Part shown: positions 1 to 8,623 of the stretch, in pieces | Numbering within the stretch: the first letter of the stretch is position 1 | How the letters are laid out: each line of letters begins with the position of its first letter | Program-made: the position numbers and the translations under genes | NCBI RefSeq assembly: GCF_002834145.1 | Contig: NZ_PHNT01000004.1 | Span: 124,001 to 188,000 of the forward strand | Direction: 5' to 3' | From: Roseovarius salinarum | GTDB taxonomy: Bacteria > Pseudomonadota > Alphaproteobacteria > Rhodobacterales > Rhodobacteraceae | DNA: 64,000 nucleotides | The notes under the pieces: generated by a model | What the model was told of the DNA's origin: nothing | What the model saw: only the letters and a program-made list of their open reading frames with translations | Databases searched by the model: none

Positions 1-1
1 C

Positions 2-2359
2 GGCGGGGTCGAGATGCTCGACGCCATGAAGGACCGCCGCATCGACGCCGAGGGCGTGGAGGAGAAGTTCGGCGTGCGCCCCGAGCGGGTGGTGGACGTG
101 CAGGCGCTGGCCGGCGACAGCGTTGACAACGTGCCCGGCGCGCCGGGGATCGGCGTCAAGACGGCGGCGCTGCTGATCAACGAATACGGCGACATCGACA
201 CGCTGCTGGCGCAGGCCGGGTCGATCAAGCAGCCCAAGCGGCGCCAGACGCTGATCGAGCATGCCGACCAGATCCGGCTTTCGCGCGACCTGGTGAAGCT
301 GGACGAGGACGTGCCGCTGGATTTCACGCTGGACGACCTCGAGCTGCAGGAGCCCGACCCGGACAAGCTTCTGGCGTTCCTCGCGAAGATGGAGTTCCGC
401 ACCCTGTCGCGGCGCGTGGCAGAGGCCTTCGGCGTGGAGCCGCCGGTGATCCCCGACACCGACCCGTCCGGCGCCGGACCGGCAGCGGAGGAGGACGCCG
501 CCCCCGAATGGCCCGCGATCGACCCGGAGGCCTATGAGCGGGTCGGCGACATGGCGGCGCTGAACGCCTGGGCCGACGCCATTCGCGCGCAGGGTTACGT
601 GGCGGTCGACACCGAGACGACGGGGCTTGACGAGATGTGCGCGGATCTCGTGGGCATATCCCTGTGCTTGGCACCGGGCACCGCGTGCTACATCCCGCTG
701 GCCCACCGCACCGGGCAGGCGGACGACCTGTTCGGCGCCGACGCGCTGGCCGGGGGGCAACTCGACATGCAGGCGGTGCTGGAGGTTCTCAAGCCCCTGC
801 TCGAGGATGACGCCATTCTCAAGATCGGCCAGAACATGAAGTACGACGCCAAGATCCTTGCCCGGCACGGGATCACGGTGGCGCCCGTGGACGACACGAT
901 GCTGTTGTCCTACGCGCTCAATGCCGGGCTGCACGGGCACGGGATGGACGTGCTCTCGGAACGCTACCTGTCGCACCAGCCGATCCCGATCAAGGAGTTG
1001 CTGGGCAGCGGCAAGCAGGCCATCACGTTCGACCGGGTGGAGATAGACAAGGCGGTCGGCTACGCCGCCGAGGACGCCGACATCACGCTGCGGCTGTGGC
1101 ACCTGTTCAAGCCGCAGCTGCACCGCCGGCGGGTCACCACCGTCTACGAGACGCTGGAACGCCCCCTCGTGCCGGTTCTGGCCGACATGGAACGCGCGGG
1201 CATCACCGTGGACCGCGACACGCTCAACGCCATGTCCACGGCCTTCGCCCGGAAGATGGCCGGGCTCGAGGCGGAGATCCACGAACTGGCCGGGCGCGCG
1301 TTCAACGTCGGCAGCCCCAAGCAGTTGGGCGAGGTGTTGTTCGACGAACTGGGCTACGAGGGCGGCAAGAAGGGCAAGACCGGCGCCTATGCCACCGGCG
1401 CGGACGTGCTCGAGGATCTGGCAATGACGCACGAGCTGCCCGCGCGGGTGCTGGACTGGCGCGCGCTGTCCAAGCTCAAGAGCACCTACACCGACGCCCT
1501 GCAGGAACACATCAACCCCGAGACGGGGCGCGTGCACACCTCCTATGTGCAGACAGGCGCCACCACCGGGCGGCTGGCCTCGGCCGACCCGAACCTGCAG
1601 AACATCCCCGTGCGCACGGAAGAAGGCCGGCGCATCCGCGAGGCCTTCGTCGCGGGGCCGGGCAAGCAGCTGGTCAGCCTCGACTATTCCCAGATCGAGC
1701 TGCGCATCCTCGCCCACATGGCCGGGATCGACGCGCTCAGGACAGCCTTCCGCGAGGGCCAGGACATCCACGCCATGACCGCGAGCGAGATGTTCGACGT
1801 CGACCTGGAGGACATGACGCCGGAAATCCGCCGGCAGGCCAAGGCGATCAACTTCGGGGTGATCTACGGCATCTCCGGCTTCGGGCTGGCGCGCAACCTG
1901 CGCATCCCCCGGTCGGAGGCGCAGGGTTTCATCGACCGCTATTTCGAACGCTTCCCCGGCATCAAGGTCTACATGGACGAGACCGTGGCCTTCGCCAGGG
2001 AACACGGGCACGTGCAGACGCTGTTCGGCCGGCGCATCCACACGCCCGAGATCTCGGCCAAGGGGCCGCGGGCAGGCTTCGCCCGGCGCGCGGCGATCAA
2101 CGCGCCGATCCAGGGCACGGCCGCCGACGTGATCCGCCGCGCCATGATCCGCATGCCCGCCGCGATCGAGGGAATCCCTGCCCGGATGCTGTTGCAAGTC
2201 CACGACGAACTGATCTTCGAGGTCGACGAGGCGGCGGCCGATGCGCTGATCGGCACCGCGACCGAGGTGATGGAAAGCGCCGCGCGCCCCGCCGTGCACC
2301 TCGACGTCCCGCTGACGGTGGACGCGGGCCGGGGGCGGAACTGGGCCGAGGCGCACTGA
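2..2359 (+). CDS. polA: DNA polymerase I (5' end outside window)
   Basis: Repair and Okazaki-fragment polymerase with 5'-3' exonuclease, 3'-5' exonuclease and polymerase domains. The window opens inside the gene; 785 codons are present against roughly 930 in the family, so about 145 N-terminal residues are missing. The first ATG in frame, at 14, is internal and not the start. The visible part begins in the helix-three-turn region of the 5' nuclease (DSVDNVPGAPGIG near residue 40). A proofreading domain follows with DTETTGLD (about residue 200), NMKYD and YAAEDAD, so the exonuclease acidic residues and tyrosine look intact. The polymerase fingers and palm show DYSQIELRILAH (about 560), RRQAKAINFG and QVHDELIFEV (about 730). 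TGA ends the gene at 2359. The TPP enzyme that follows is convergent. Confidence 0.97.
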   Translation, partial: GGVEMLDAMKDRRIDAEGVEEKFGVRPERVVDVQALAGDSVDNVPGAPGIGVKTAALLINEYGDIDTLLAQAGSIKQPKRRQTLIEHADQIRLSRDLVKLDEDVPLDFTLDDLELQEPDPDKLLAFLAKMEFRTLSRRVAEAFGVEPPVIPDTDPSGAGPAAEEDAAPEWPAIDPEAYERVGDMAALNAWADAIRAQGYVAVDTETTGLDEMCADLVGISLCLAPGTACYIPLAHRTGQADDLFGADALAGGQLDMQAVLEVLKPLLEDDAILKIGQNMKYDAKILARHGITVAPVDDTMLLSYALNAGLHGHGMDVLSERYLSHQPIPIKELLGSGKQAITFDRVEIDKAVGYAAEDADITLRLWHLFKPQLHRRRVTTVYETLERPLVPVLADMERAGITVDRDTLNAMSTAFARKMAGLEAEIHELAGRAFNVGSPKQLGEVLFDELGYEGGKKGKTGAYATGADVLEDLAMTHELPARVLDWRALSKLKSTYTDALQEHINPETGRVHTSYVQTGATTGRLASADPNLQNIPVRTEEGRRIREAFVAGPGKQLVSLDYSQIELRILAHMAGIDALRTAFREGQDIHAMTASEMFDVDLEDMTPEIRRQAKAINFGVIYGISGFGLARNLRIPRSEAQGFIDRYFERFPGIKVYMDETVAFAREHGHVQTLFGRRIHTPEISAKGPRAGFARRAAINAPIQGTAADVIRRAMIRMPAAIEGIPARMLLQVHDELIFEVDEAAADALIGTATEVMESAARPAVHLDVPLTVDAGRGRNWAEAH

Positions 2360-2455
2360 GAGAGGCGTCTCCGGGCCTGCTTCAGTGCACGGCCGCCGCC
2401 GGCGCTGCCGCGCGCGTGGCACGCGTTCCGTCGCCGCCGGCACATGCAGCGGGGG

Positions 2456-4084
2456 TCAGATCCGCATCCGCGGCACGTCGTTCGGATCGAGGCGCAACTC
2501 GATCAGCAGCGGGCGGTCGCGCGTGCCGATGCCTTCAAGGGCGCGGTCGAGATCCGCCGCGGAAGTGACGCAGATGCCGTGCCCGCCAAGGGCGGTGGCC
2601 ACCGCGGCGAAGGAGGGCCAGTCGAACTGGGACAGGCCGGGATCCATGCTGCGGTCGAGGAACTGGATGTGCTCGGCGCCGTAGGCGGAGTCGTTCGCGA
2701 CGATCACGATCATGTCCTGGCCCAGACGCACTGCCGTGTTGAACTCGTTCACGCCGCCCATCATGAAACCGCCATCGCCGGTGAAATGCACCACCGGCCT
2801 GTCGGGCGCGGCGAGGCCGGCCCCGATTGCCTCCTGCAGGCCAAGCCCGATGGAACCGAAGTTCGCGGTGACGATGAAACTCTTCGGGTCCGGTGCGGAA
2901 ATGCGGCACCACACCTCGGTCATGAACCGGCCGCCGTCCGTGGTGAGGATCCGGTCCTTCGGCAGGGCCTCTTCCAGCCGGTCGAGCGCCCAGACATAAT
3001 TGACGGTGTCCGGCTTGGCCTTGTCCGGGTCCCCTGCCGGATGCCGGGTCAGCGCCGCGGTGTCGAGTTCCGGCGTGAACCCGGACGGCGGGATTTCCGC
3101 CTCGTCGAGCCACCAGGCGATGTTGTCGGCCGTCAATCCGGCATCGGCCACGAGCGCCGCGTCGGGATGGTAATTGCGCCCGATGGCATAGCTGTCATCG
3201 TTCACCTGGACCACGCGCTTGCCCTGCATGAGCTTGCCGCGGTCGGTGGTGAAGGTGTGCAGGCTGGCCCCGAAGGCGACCACGCAATCGGCCTTGGCGA
3301 TCACGTCATAGGCCGCCTCCGTGCTGAGCGTGCCGAAGATGTCCATGTTGTAGGGGTGATCGTTGAACAGCCCCTTGGCCTTCAGGGTGGTGGCCAGCGG
3401 CGCCTCCAGCCGGTCGGCGAGGCGAATGATCCGGTCGCGTGCGCCAACGGCCCCACCCCCGGCGAGGATCACGGGGCGCCGGGCGGACGCGATCATGCCC
3501 ACCGCCTCGTCGAGGCCCTCGCCCTCGGGGACATAGGCCGGCGTGTCGAAGACGGGAAAGACCGTCTTGCGGTGCGTTGCGTCCTGCCACATGAAATCGG
3601 CCGGCATGTTCAGCACGATCGGGCGCCGCTCGACGCGGGCGCGGTAAAACGCGTTGGCCACGTCGTGCGAGGCCGTCTCGGGCGCGCGCAGCTGCTCGAA
3701 CCCCGCGCCGGTGACGTTCACCGTCCCGCGCTGGTCGATGCCCTGAAGGTGCTGGGGGTTCATGACCGGCGTGTCGCCGGCAAGCAGCACCATGGGGACG
3801 TTGCCCCGCGCCCCTTCGGCGAGGGCCGTGACGCAGTTCGTCAGCGCGGGGCCATGGGTGACGGTCGCCACGCCGACCTGCCCCGAGACATGCGACCAGG
3901 CCAGCGCCATGAGAACGGAACTGCCCTCGTAGGCGGCAGGCACGAAGGTCCCGCCGCACCCGCGCACGTAATGGTCCACCATGAAAAGATTCGCGTCGCC
4001 CATGAGGCCGAACATGGTCTCGATCCCGTTGTCGAGCACGGCCTGCGCGATGGATTGGTAGGTGTAGATCGTCTGGTCCGCCAT
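2456..4084 (-). CDS. Thiamine pyrophosphate-dependent enzyme, acetolactate synthase-like
   Basis: A 542-residue member of the acetolactate synthase/benzoylformate decarboxylase superfamily with the usual three domains. The N-terminal PYR domain has the conserved activating glutamate in AAYEGSS (about residue 53) and a GPALTN stretch. A middle Rossmann-like domain contains AGGGAVGA. The C-terminal TPP domain has GDGGFMMG followed about 27 residues on by NDSAYG (about 433-465), the Mg-TPP motif. The ATG at 4084 is preceded by AAGAGGA. The gene stands alone, convergent with polA and separated from the next upstream gene by 170 bp, with no ilvN-like small subunit nearby. That argues against a biosynthetic acetolactate synthase. 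The substrate cannot be told from sequence; a 2-oxoacid decarboxylase or carboligase is likely. Confidence 0.85.
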   Translation of the reverse strand: MADQTIYTYQSIAQAVLDNGIETMFGLMGDANLFMVDHYVRGCGGTFVPAAYEGSSVLMALAWSHVSGQVGVATVTHGPALTNCVTALAEGARGNVPMVLLAGDTPVMNPQHLQGIDQRGTVNVTGAGFEQLRAPETASHDVANAFYRARVERRPIVLNMPADFMWQDATHRKTVFPVFDTPAYVPEGEGLDEAVGMIASARRPVILAGGGAVGARDRIIRLADRLEAPLATTLKAKGLFNDHPYNMDIFGTLSTEAAYDVIAKADCVVAFGASLHTFTTDRGKLMQGKRVVQVNDDSYAIGRNYHPDAALVADAGLTADNIAWWLDEAEIPPSGFTPELDTAALTRHPAGDPDKAKPDTVNYVWALDRLEEALPKDRILTTDGGRFMTEVWCRISAPDPKSFIVTANFGSIGLGLQEAIGAGLAAPDRPVVHFTGDGGFMMGGVNEFNTAVRLGQDMIVIVANDSAYGAEHIQFLDRSMDPGLSQFDWPSFAAVATALGGHGICVTSAADLDRALEGIGTRDRPLLIELRLDPNDVPRMRI

Positions 4085-4254
4085 GGTCGGTCCTCTTGGT
4101 CGCCGTGTCGTCGAAGGGGTGAATGCGCCGGCGCGACAAGCTTTCCCGACGCCGGAGCCACCAGCATGGCCCTGCGCGCAGCGAGGTCAATGGGCCCCGT
4201 TGAATGCGGGCCGTGCGTGGCCCGGCATCGCCATCAGGCCGGCCGACACGGTCG

Positions 4255-5889
4255 TCAGGAATACCCGCCGGACGATGCGCCGCCGGCTTGCGACGGCCAT
4301 GCGTCCGGGGCGGGGAGAGCCCCGTGGCCCAGAGTGTTCTGCACTTCCCGGTCGTATTCGCCGACGCGCTGGACATTGTGCATGATCCGCGTGAGCCATC
4401 GCATCGCGTCGGTTGCCTGGAAGGTGTCCTGCACCGAGTAGATCCCCGCATGCTCGCCCAGAAGAAGGCCGCGCCGGTGCCGCATGAACCGGTGCGCGAG
4501 CGGATCGGTCATGCGTGCCATGCGCCTGCCGATCTCGGGAAGCTCAAGCCCGCGATCGGACGACAGGCAGGCGGCGAACCACCGCGCCGGACGCCGGGTG
4601 ACCGCGACGCGATCGAGCACCGGGATGAAGTCGCGATGCTCCGCCTGGTCCAGCAGGCGCACGAGGTGGTCGGCCTGGTGCATCAGCGCGGCAAAGGCGG
4701 CGGCCTCGTCCGGCTTGTCGCGCGGCACCGAGATCCGGGCCATGTAGTCCTTCAGGTCCTCCAGCATCACGGTCACCCGCGGGTCCAGCGCCGCCAGCCG
4801 CCGCACGTCGCCGCCCGGCCCCAGCGCCAGCGAATAGGCCGAAAAGATCTCGCGCGCGGCCCAGGTCACCGCCCCGTGCGCGGCCTGCATCGCGGCGCCC
4901 TCGTCGCTGAGCAGGCGGTGGTCCAGTTCCGGGGCCAGGCGTTTGCTCAGGTCGGGCCGCAGCCGGGCCACCAGCGCGGCGAAGCGATGGGTGACCGGCA
5001 GGAAGGCCAGCGTGCCCAGCAGGTTGAACCCGGTGTGAAACAGCACGAGCGCGGTATCCGCCCCCGTCCGCGCGGCCAGCCCTTCCAGCGGGCCCGCGAT
5101 CACCAGCAGCGCGGGGAAGGCGATCACCATCGTCCCGAGATTGAACAGAAGGTTCGCGATCGAGGTCTGCTGCATCGGCCTTGACCCCCCAATCGCGGCG
5201 ATCAGCGCGGTGAAGGTGGTGCCCAGGTTCATCCCGATCACCGCCGCCGCCGCCTGGATCAGCGGCAGGGCGCCGCTGCTCAGCAGGACCAGGACCACCG
5301 CGAGGGCCGCCGACGAGGATTGCATCACCACCGTGATCGCCAGCCCCAGCGCCGCCATCGCCAGCATCCCGGTCAGCCCGGTTCCGGGGGTCCGCTCCGG
5401 CGTGATCCAGCCCGCCGCGCCCGACATGCCCTCCTGCATCATGTCCAGCCCGATGAACAGCAGGCAGAACCCCGCGGCGATCCGCCCGATCCGCGCCGCG
5501 CGCCCCTGCGACAGGAGCAGCGCGAGGCTCGCCACGAACAGCAGGCCCATCGCCACGGTGCCCAGCTTCAGCTTGAACCCCACCAGCGACACGATCCAGC
5601 CGGTGACCGTCGTGCCGATGTTGGCGCCGTAGATCACGCCGAGCGCCTGCGGGAAACCGAGCAGCCCCGCGCCCACGAAGCCCACGGTCATCACCGTGGT
5701 CGCCGAGGACGACTGGACGACCGCCGTCGTCACCGCGCCGCTCGCCACGCCCCGCAGCGGCGTGGTGGTGAACCGCGCGAGCATATGGCGCAGGTTCGCC
5801 CCCGCCGCCTCGCGCAGCGCCTCGGTCATGATCTTCATGCCCAGCAGGAACAGGCCGATCCCGCCAAGGGCCGTCAGCGTCTCCGACAT
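4255..5889 (-). CDS. Na/Pi cotransporter family protein with PhoU-like C-terminus
   Basis: A 544-residue inner-membrane protein of the PNaS (NptA/YjbB) family. The N-terminal 310 residues are hydrophobic and contain the two inverted family repeats. Each is marked by a QSSSA motif: TTAVVQSSSATTVMTVG near residue 60 and VVMQSSSAALAVVL near 190. These form the Na/phosphate binding hairpins in characterised members. The last 220 residues are soluble and helical, as in the PhoU-like domain common in this family. The ATG start follows a GGTGG-containing leader. It is a single gene. Phosphate import or export coupled to sodium is inferred from family; no pho-box was recognised. Confidence 0.9.
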   Translation of the reverse strand: MSETLTALGGIGLFLLGMKIMTEALREAAGANLRHMLARFTTTPLRGVASGAVTTAVVQSSSATTVMTVGFVGAGLLGFPQALGVIYGANIGTTVTGWIVSLVGFKLKLGTVAMGLLFVASLALLLSQGRAARIGRIAAGFCLLFIGLDMMQEGMSGAAGWITPERTPGTGLTGMLAMAALGLAITVVMQSSSAALAVVLVLLSSGALPLIQAAAAVIGMNLGTTFTALIAAIGGSRPMQQTSIANLLFNLGTMVIAFPALLVIAGPLEGLAARTGADTALVLFHTGFNLLGTLAFLPVTHRFAALVARLRPDLSKRLAPELDHRLLSDEGAAMQAAHGAVTWAAREIFSAYSLALGPGGDVRRLAALDPRVTVMLEDLKDYMARISVPRDKPDEAAAFAALMHQADHLVRLLDQAEHRDFIPVLDRVAVTRRPARWFAACLSSDRGLELPEIGRRMARMTDPLAHRFMRHRRGLLLGEHAGIYSVQDTFQATDAMRWLTRIMHNVQRVGEYDREVQNTLGHGALPAPDAWPSQAGGASSGGYS

Positions 5890-6279
5890 GGTCAGCCACC
5901 CCCCGGCGCCCGATCATGCGGGCGCCACCGGCGGCATACAACCGCCCGCCCGCGGCCTTTGCAAGGCCCGCGATTCGCGGGCAAACCCCGGTCGCGCCGC
6001 CCCGGCGCCATCGAGATCGAGGGGTGGGGCGGTTGGCCGGTCACGGCCCCGGAGACACGGCGCAGCATGGGTCGGAACATCGACAAGGAGGGCGGGCAGC
6101 GGTCCTTCGCTGCAACTGCGGACCAGACCCGTCGCAACGAAGGAAGCCGACCTTGCCTGAGGGCGTAATCGTCCGTTTCTCCGCATTGCAACAGTGTTAC
6201 GATAATCTGTTAGAGCTATTCAATATTGAAACAACGAAGGGCGTCTGATAATCAGCTTAGGCTTCAGCTGGGAGGCTTC
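5890..6279. other. Gene-free stretch; left boundary of the low-GC insert
   Basis: 390 bp between the divergent Na/Pi transporter and protease genes. The first 270 bp are GC-rich like the chromosome, with an inverted pair TCCTTCG/CGAAGGA around 6101-6143. From about 6160 the composition drops sharply and stays AT-richer until about 7860. The ORFs crossing this stretch have no family features and look like GC-driven shadows. No clear integration repeat was found by eye. Confidence 0.5.
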
Positions 6280-7104
6280 ATGGCAGTTTCTGACTCACTT
6301 GTGCGAACTACCGTTCGCTTGGAGTGTACCGACGGCCAGCGGTCGGGTGTTGGAACCAGCTTTCTGTATCGCATAGATGCCGAGGGAGATAATTGGACGC
6401 CAATTTTGGTGACAAATCGGCACGTAGTAGAAGGATACACTAATGCACGCCTCGTTCTTTCACAAGCGCCGGATTTTCGAACTGCGACTCCGGCGGATGC
6501 GAAGACGCTAACTATTACAGATCTTCAGAGATTGGTCGTATATCACCCAAGTGACGCAGTAGACTTGGCTGCGATAGTTATTGGACCCGTACTAAATCAA
6601 ACAACATTAGGCCCGAACCCAATAAACTTAGCTGCTATTCGAGAGGCGGACATAATTGATGATGCTTCCGCCAGTCAGCTTCGGTATGTCGAGGATATTC
6701 TCACCGTCGGCTATCCGCAGGGTCTTTGGGATAGTTATAGAAACCTTCCGCTTTTCAGGGGAGGCCTTACGGCGACTTCCCCAATGCTCGACTATGACAA
6801 TGAGCCAAAGTTCTTAATTGACTGTGCTATATATCCTGGCTCAAGCGGATCTCCAGTGTTTCTTTATAACAGCGGTGTGGTATTTGATGCGTTGAATAAT
6901 TCTGCTTCGTTAGGGGAAAGAACAAAGCTTCTGGGTGTAGTTTTCGCAGTTCAGTTGTATCAGGCCGATGGAAAAGTCACAGAAGTGACTCCAACGGCTG
7001 CACAAGCGATGGCGCGGGTAGGCGTACCAAGTAGTCTTGGTGTCGTTGTGAGAGCGAAAGAAATACTTGTACTGATTGATCGTGTGCGCGCACTTACTCG
7101 CTGA
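6280..7104 (+). CDS. Trypsin-like serine peptidase, cytoplasmic, on low-GC insert
   Basis: A 274-residue protein with a chymotrypsin-fold catalytic triad in order: His in TNRHVV (about residue 48), Asp in AVDLAAI (about 97) and Ser in YPGSSGSPVF (about 190). There is no signal peptide and there are no PDZ repeats, unlike periplasmic DegP, so it probably acts in the cytoplasm. The ATG at 6280 is chosen because GGGAGGC sits just upstream; an in-frame ATG at 6226 would add 18 unlikely residues. Base composition is far lower in GC than any neighbour and codon use differs accordingly (many ATA, TTA, AGA-type codons), which indicates recent transfer. It converges on the unknown gene at 7320-7832. 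Stand-alone proteases of this kind occur in defence islands, but no partner typical of a known system is seen. Confidence 0.8.
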   Translation: MAVSDSLVRTTVRLECTDGQRSGVGTSFLYRIDAEGDNWTPILVTNRHVVEGYTNARLVLSQAPDFRTATPADAKTLTITDLQRLVVYHPSDAVDLAAIVIGPVLNQTTLGPNPINLAAIREADIIDDASASQLRYVEDILTVGYPQGLWDSYRNLPLFRGGLTATSPMLDYDNEPKFLIDCAIYPGSSGSPVFLYNSGVVFDALNNSASLGERTKLLGVVFAVQLYQADGKVTEVTPTAAQAMARVGVPSSLGVVVRAKEILVLIDRVRALTR

Positions 7105-7319
7105 GGATCATCCGGCTTGAGTCGCTTTGATCTCGCGCTATCCAGCTTGTGATTTCGAACAAGTAGTGCGATGCGCGGGGCGATGTCTGCTGAGGGCACG
7201 CTGCCGTGCAGCAATGATCCTCGTTGCGGATTACAGCTATGGGTCGTCAGCGTGGCTGCCGGCATCGCCAGCGAAGGGTCAAATACCGCAGCACCGCACG
7301 GTAGCTTCAAGCCCAATGG

Positions 7320-7832
7320 TCAACCTGTGTTCGGGAGGAAGCCAATACGTGAACGCCCCTGCGCTCGATCCAGCTCGATTGAAAAGGCCTGATGAACATC
7401 TTGGAAAATTGCTTCGCAAATTCCGTCCATAACCGTTTCCAAAACATTGCTAATATGGAATTGCTTCGATTGAACTCCCACGTGGATTAGCAATCCGGCA
7501 TCCAAGGGGTGGAATTCAATGACGGTGCGAACAAAAGCTTCACCATCGTCCGACTGGTTCCCGATTTTGGTGCAGACACCCATGCAGATCGGCTCCAAGT
7601 AGATTACGCTGCGTCCATAGAAATCAAAAGCCGCATCACGGTAGAGCTCCTGCGGCTCAAACTCACCGTGCGGTGGGACCGCGCCTACAGCAGTGTTCGG
7701 CCCGCCTAAGTAGGCAGCGTAGGCTCCCACGATTTTGCTGCCGCTGGCCTTGACGTCCTTCAGGAACCTTCTCGTCTTTTCCCCGTAGTCTCTCGTCAGT
7801 GATTGAAGCTCTTCGTATTTTCTGGTTGTCAT
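7320..7832 (-). CDS. Hypothetical protein on low-GC insert
   Basis: A 170-residue soluble protein with no signal peptide or membrane segment and no family I recognise. The N-terminus is charged and probably helical. The middle holds an alternating hydrophobic pattern (FYGRSVIYLEPICM, FVRTVIEFHPL, GLLIHVGV) suggesting a beta-sheet core. It shares the low GC content and atypical codon use of the convergent protease at 6280-7104, so the two probably arrived together. Convergent orientation means they are not one operon. An anti-phage or stress role would be a guess. Confidence 0.65.
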   Translation of the reverse strand: MTTRKYEELQSLTRDYGEKTRRFLKDVKASGSKIVGAYAAYLGGPNTAVGAVPPHGEFEPQELYRDAAFDFYGRSVIYLEPICMGVCTKIGNQSDDGEAFVRTVIEFHPLDAGLLIHVGVQSKQFHISNVLETVMDGICEAIFQDVHQAFSIELDRAQGRSRIGFLPNTG

Positions 7833-8126
7833 GCTCTACTCTTCCACAATTTAGCAAACTTGCCGCCGGCTTGATCTCGCCCAGTTTACGGGAGTCAATT
7901 CGCGTCGAGGGAGGCCAACGGCTGCGATGTCTCGCACGGCCGAGCTTGGGCCGGGCCTCAATGCTGCACAAGACCCGAATGGCTGGTTCGGTGAAGCCGC
8001 CGCACGGCATCGAGAAGTGTCGCGAGCGGCAGCTCTGGGCCGGTCACGTCTCGATGGGCGGCCAAGGTTCCCAACTTTGCAGCCCCCGCCCCATGCGCAT
8101 CCCGGCCGGCGCGGCGCGTGCGCGGC
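7833..8126. other. Gene-free stretch; right boundary of the low-GC insert
   Basis: 294 bp in which composition returns to chromosomal GC at about 7860. Short ORFs here show no recognisable motif. No BrnT-type toxin gene, which would be the partner of the adjacent BrnA-like antitoxin, was found on either strand. Confidence 0.45.
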
Positions 8127-8459
8127 CTATTCCTCCCTTTCCGCCATCCGCTTGGCCAGCATCTCGTCCATCCGCACCTCGTGGGCGATCTTCATCCGGG
8201 CGTAGGTGCCCAGCAGGCGGTTGATCCGCGCCTGGTAGCCGCGGCCCATCGCGCGGTAGAACTTCGCGACCGAGGCATCGAGGTAGAGCGTGACCTTCAC
8301 CTTCGGTTCCGCCACGTCGAGGTCGTGTTCCAGCGTGTGCCAGGCGTCGGGGATCTCTTCCGCCACGGTGCGCGGGATCCAGTCCTCGCGCATCAGGTAG
8401 ATCAGGTCGTGCATCAGCCGCTCCCGGGCGATGCGTTGGCTCTTGGACATGGCGGCCAT
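8127..8459 (-). CDS. BrnA-like antitoxin (DUF4415 family), orphan
   Basis: A 110-residue protein whose C-terminal half carries the BrnA/DUF4415 pattern: a beta-strand KVKVTLYLD followed by VAKFYRAMGRGYQARINRLL, the ribbon-helix-helix dimer and DNA-binding part of BrnA antitoxins. The ATG at 8459 is preceded by AGGAGA in the leader and gives the N-terminus MAAMSKSQ; the longer ORF to 8558 lacks support. BrnA normally lies directly after a BrnT toxin gene. Here the upstream neighbour is the BCCT transporter, 164 bp away in the same direction, and no BrnT-like reading frame is present. It may be a solitary regulator or an antitoxin remnant. Confidence 0.7.
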   Translation of the reverse strand: MAAMSKSQRIARERLMHDLIYLMREDWIPRTVAEEIPDAWHTLEHDLDVAEPKVKVTLYLDASVAKFYRAMGRGYQARINRLLGTYARMKIAHEVRMDEMLAKRMAEREE

Positions 8460-8623
8460 GGCGGGTCTCCTGTTTTCCGGGGCAGGATCGCGCGGGCCGG
8501 TGGCCGGACGGTAAGCGCGGCGCACTGTCGGCGCGCCGACGCGATACCGACGTTGCACCGACGTGGAAAACCAAGGAAAACCAACGGGTTGGCGCGTTTC
8601 CGGGCGGGTGCGCCGGGGCCGGC

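Noticed and set aside
2444-4441. 665-codon plus-strand frame
   Set aside because: Antisense to the TPP enzyme; His/Arg/Gly-rich with no family signal.
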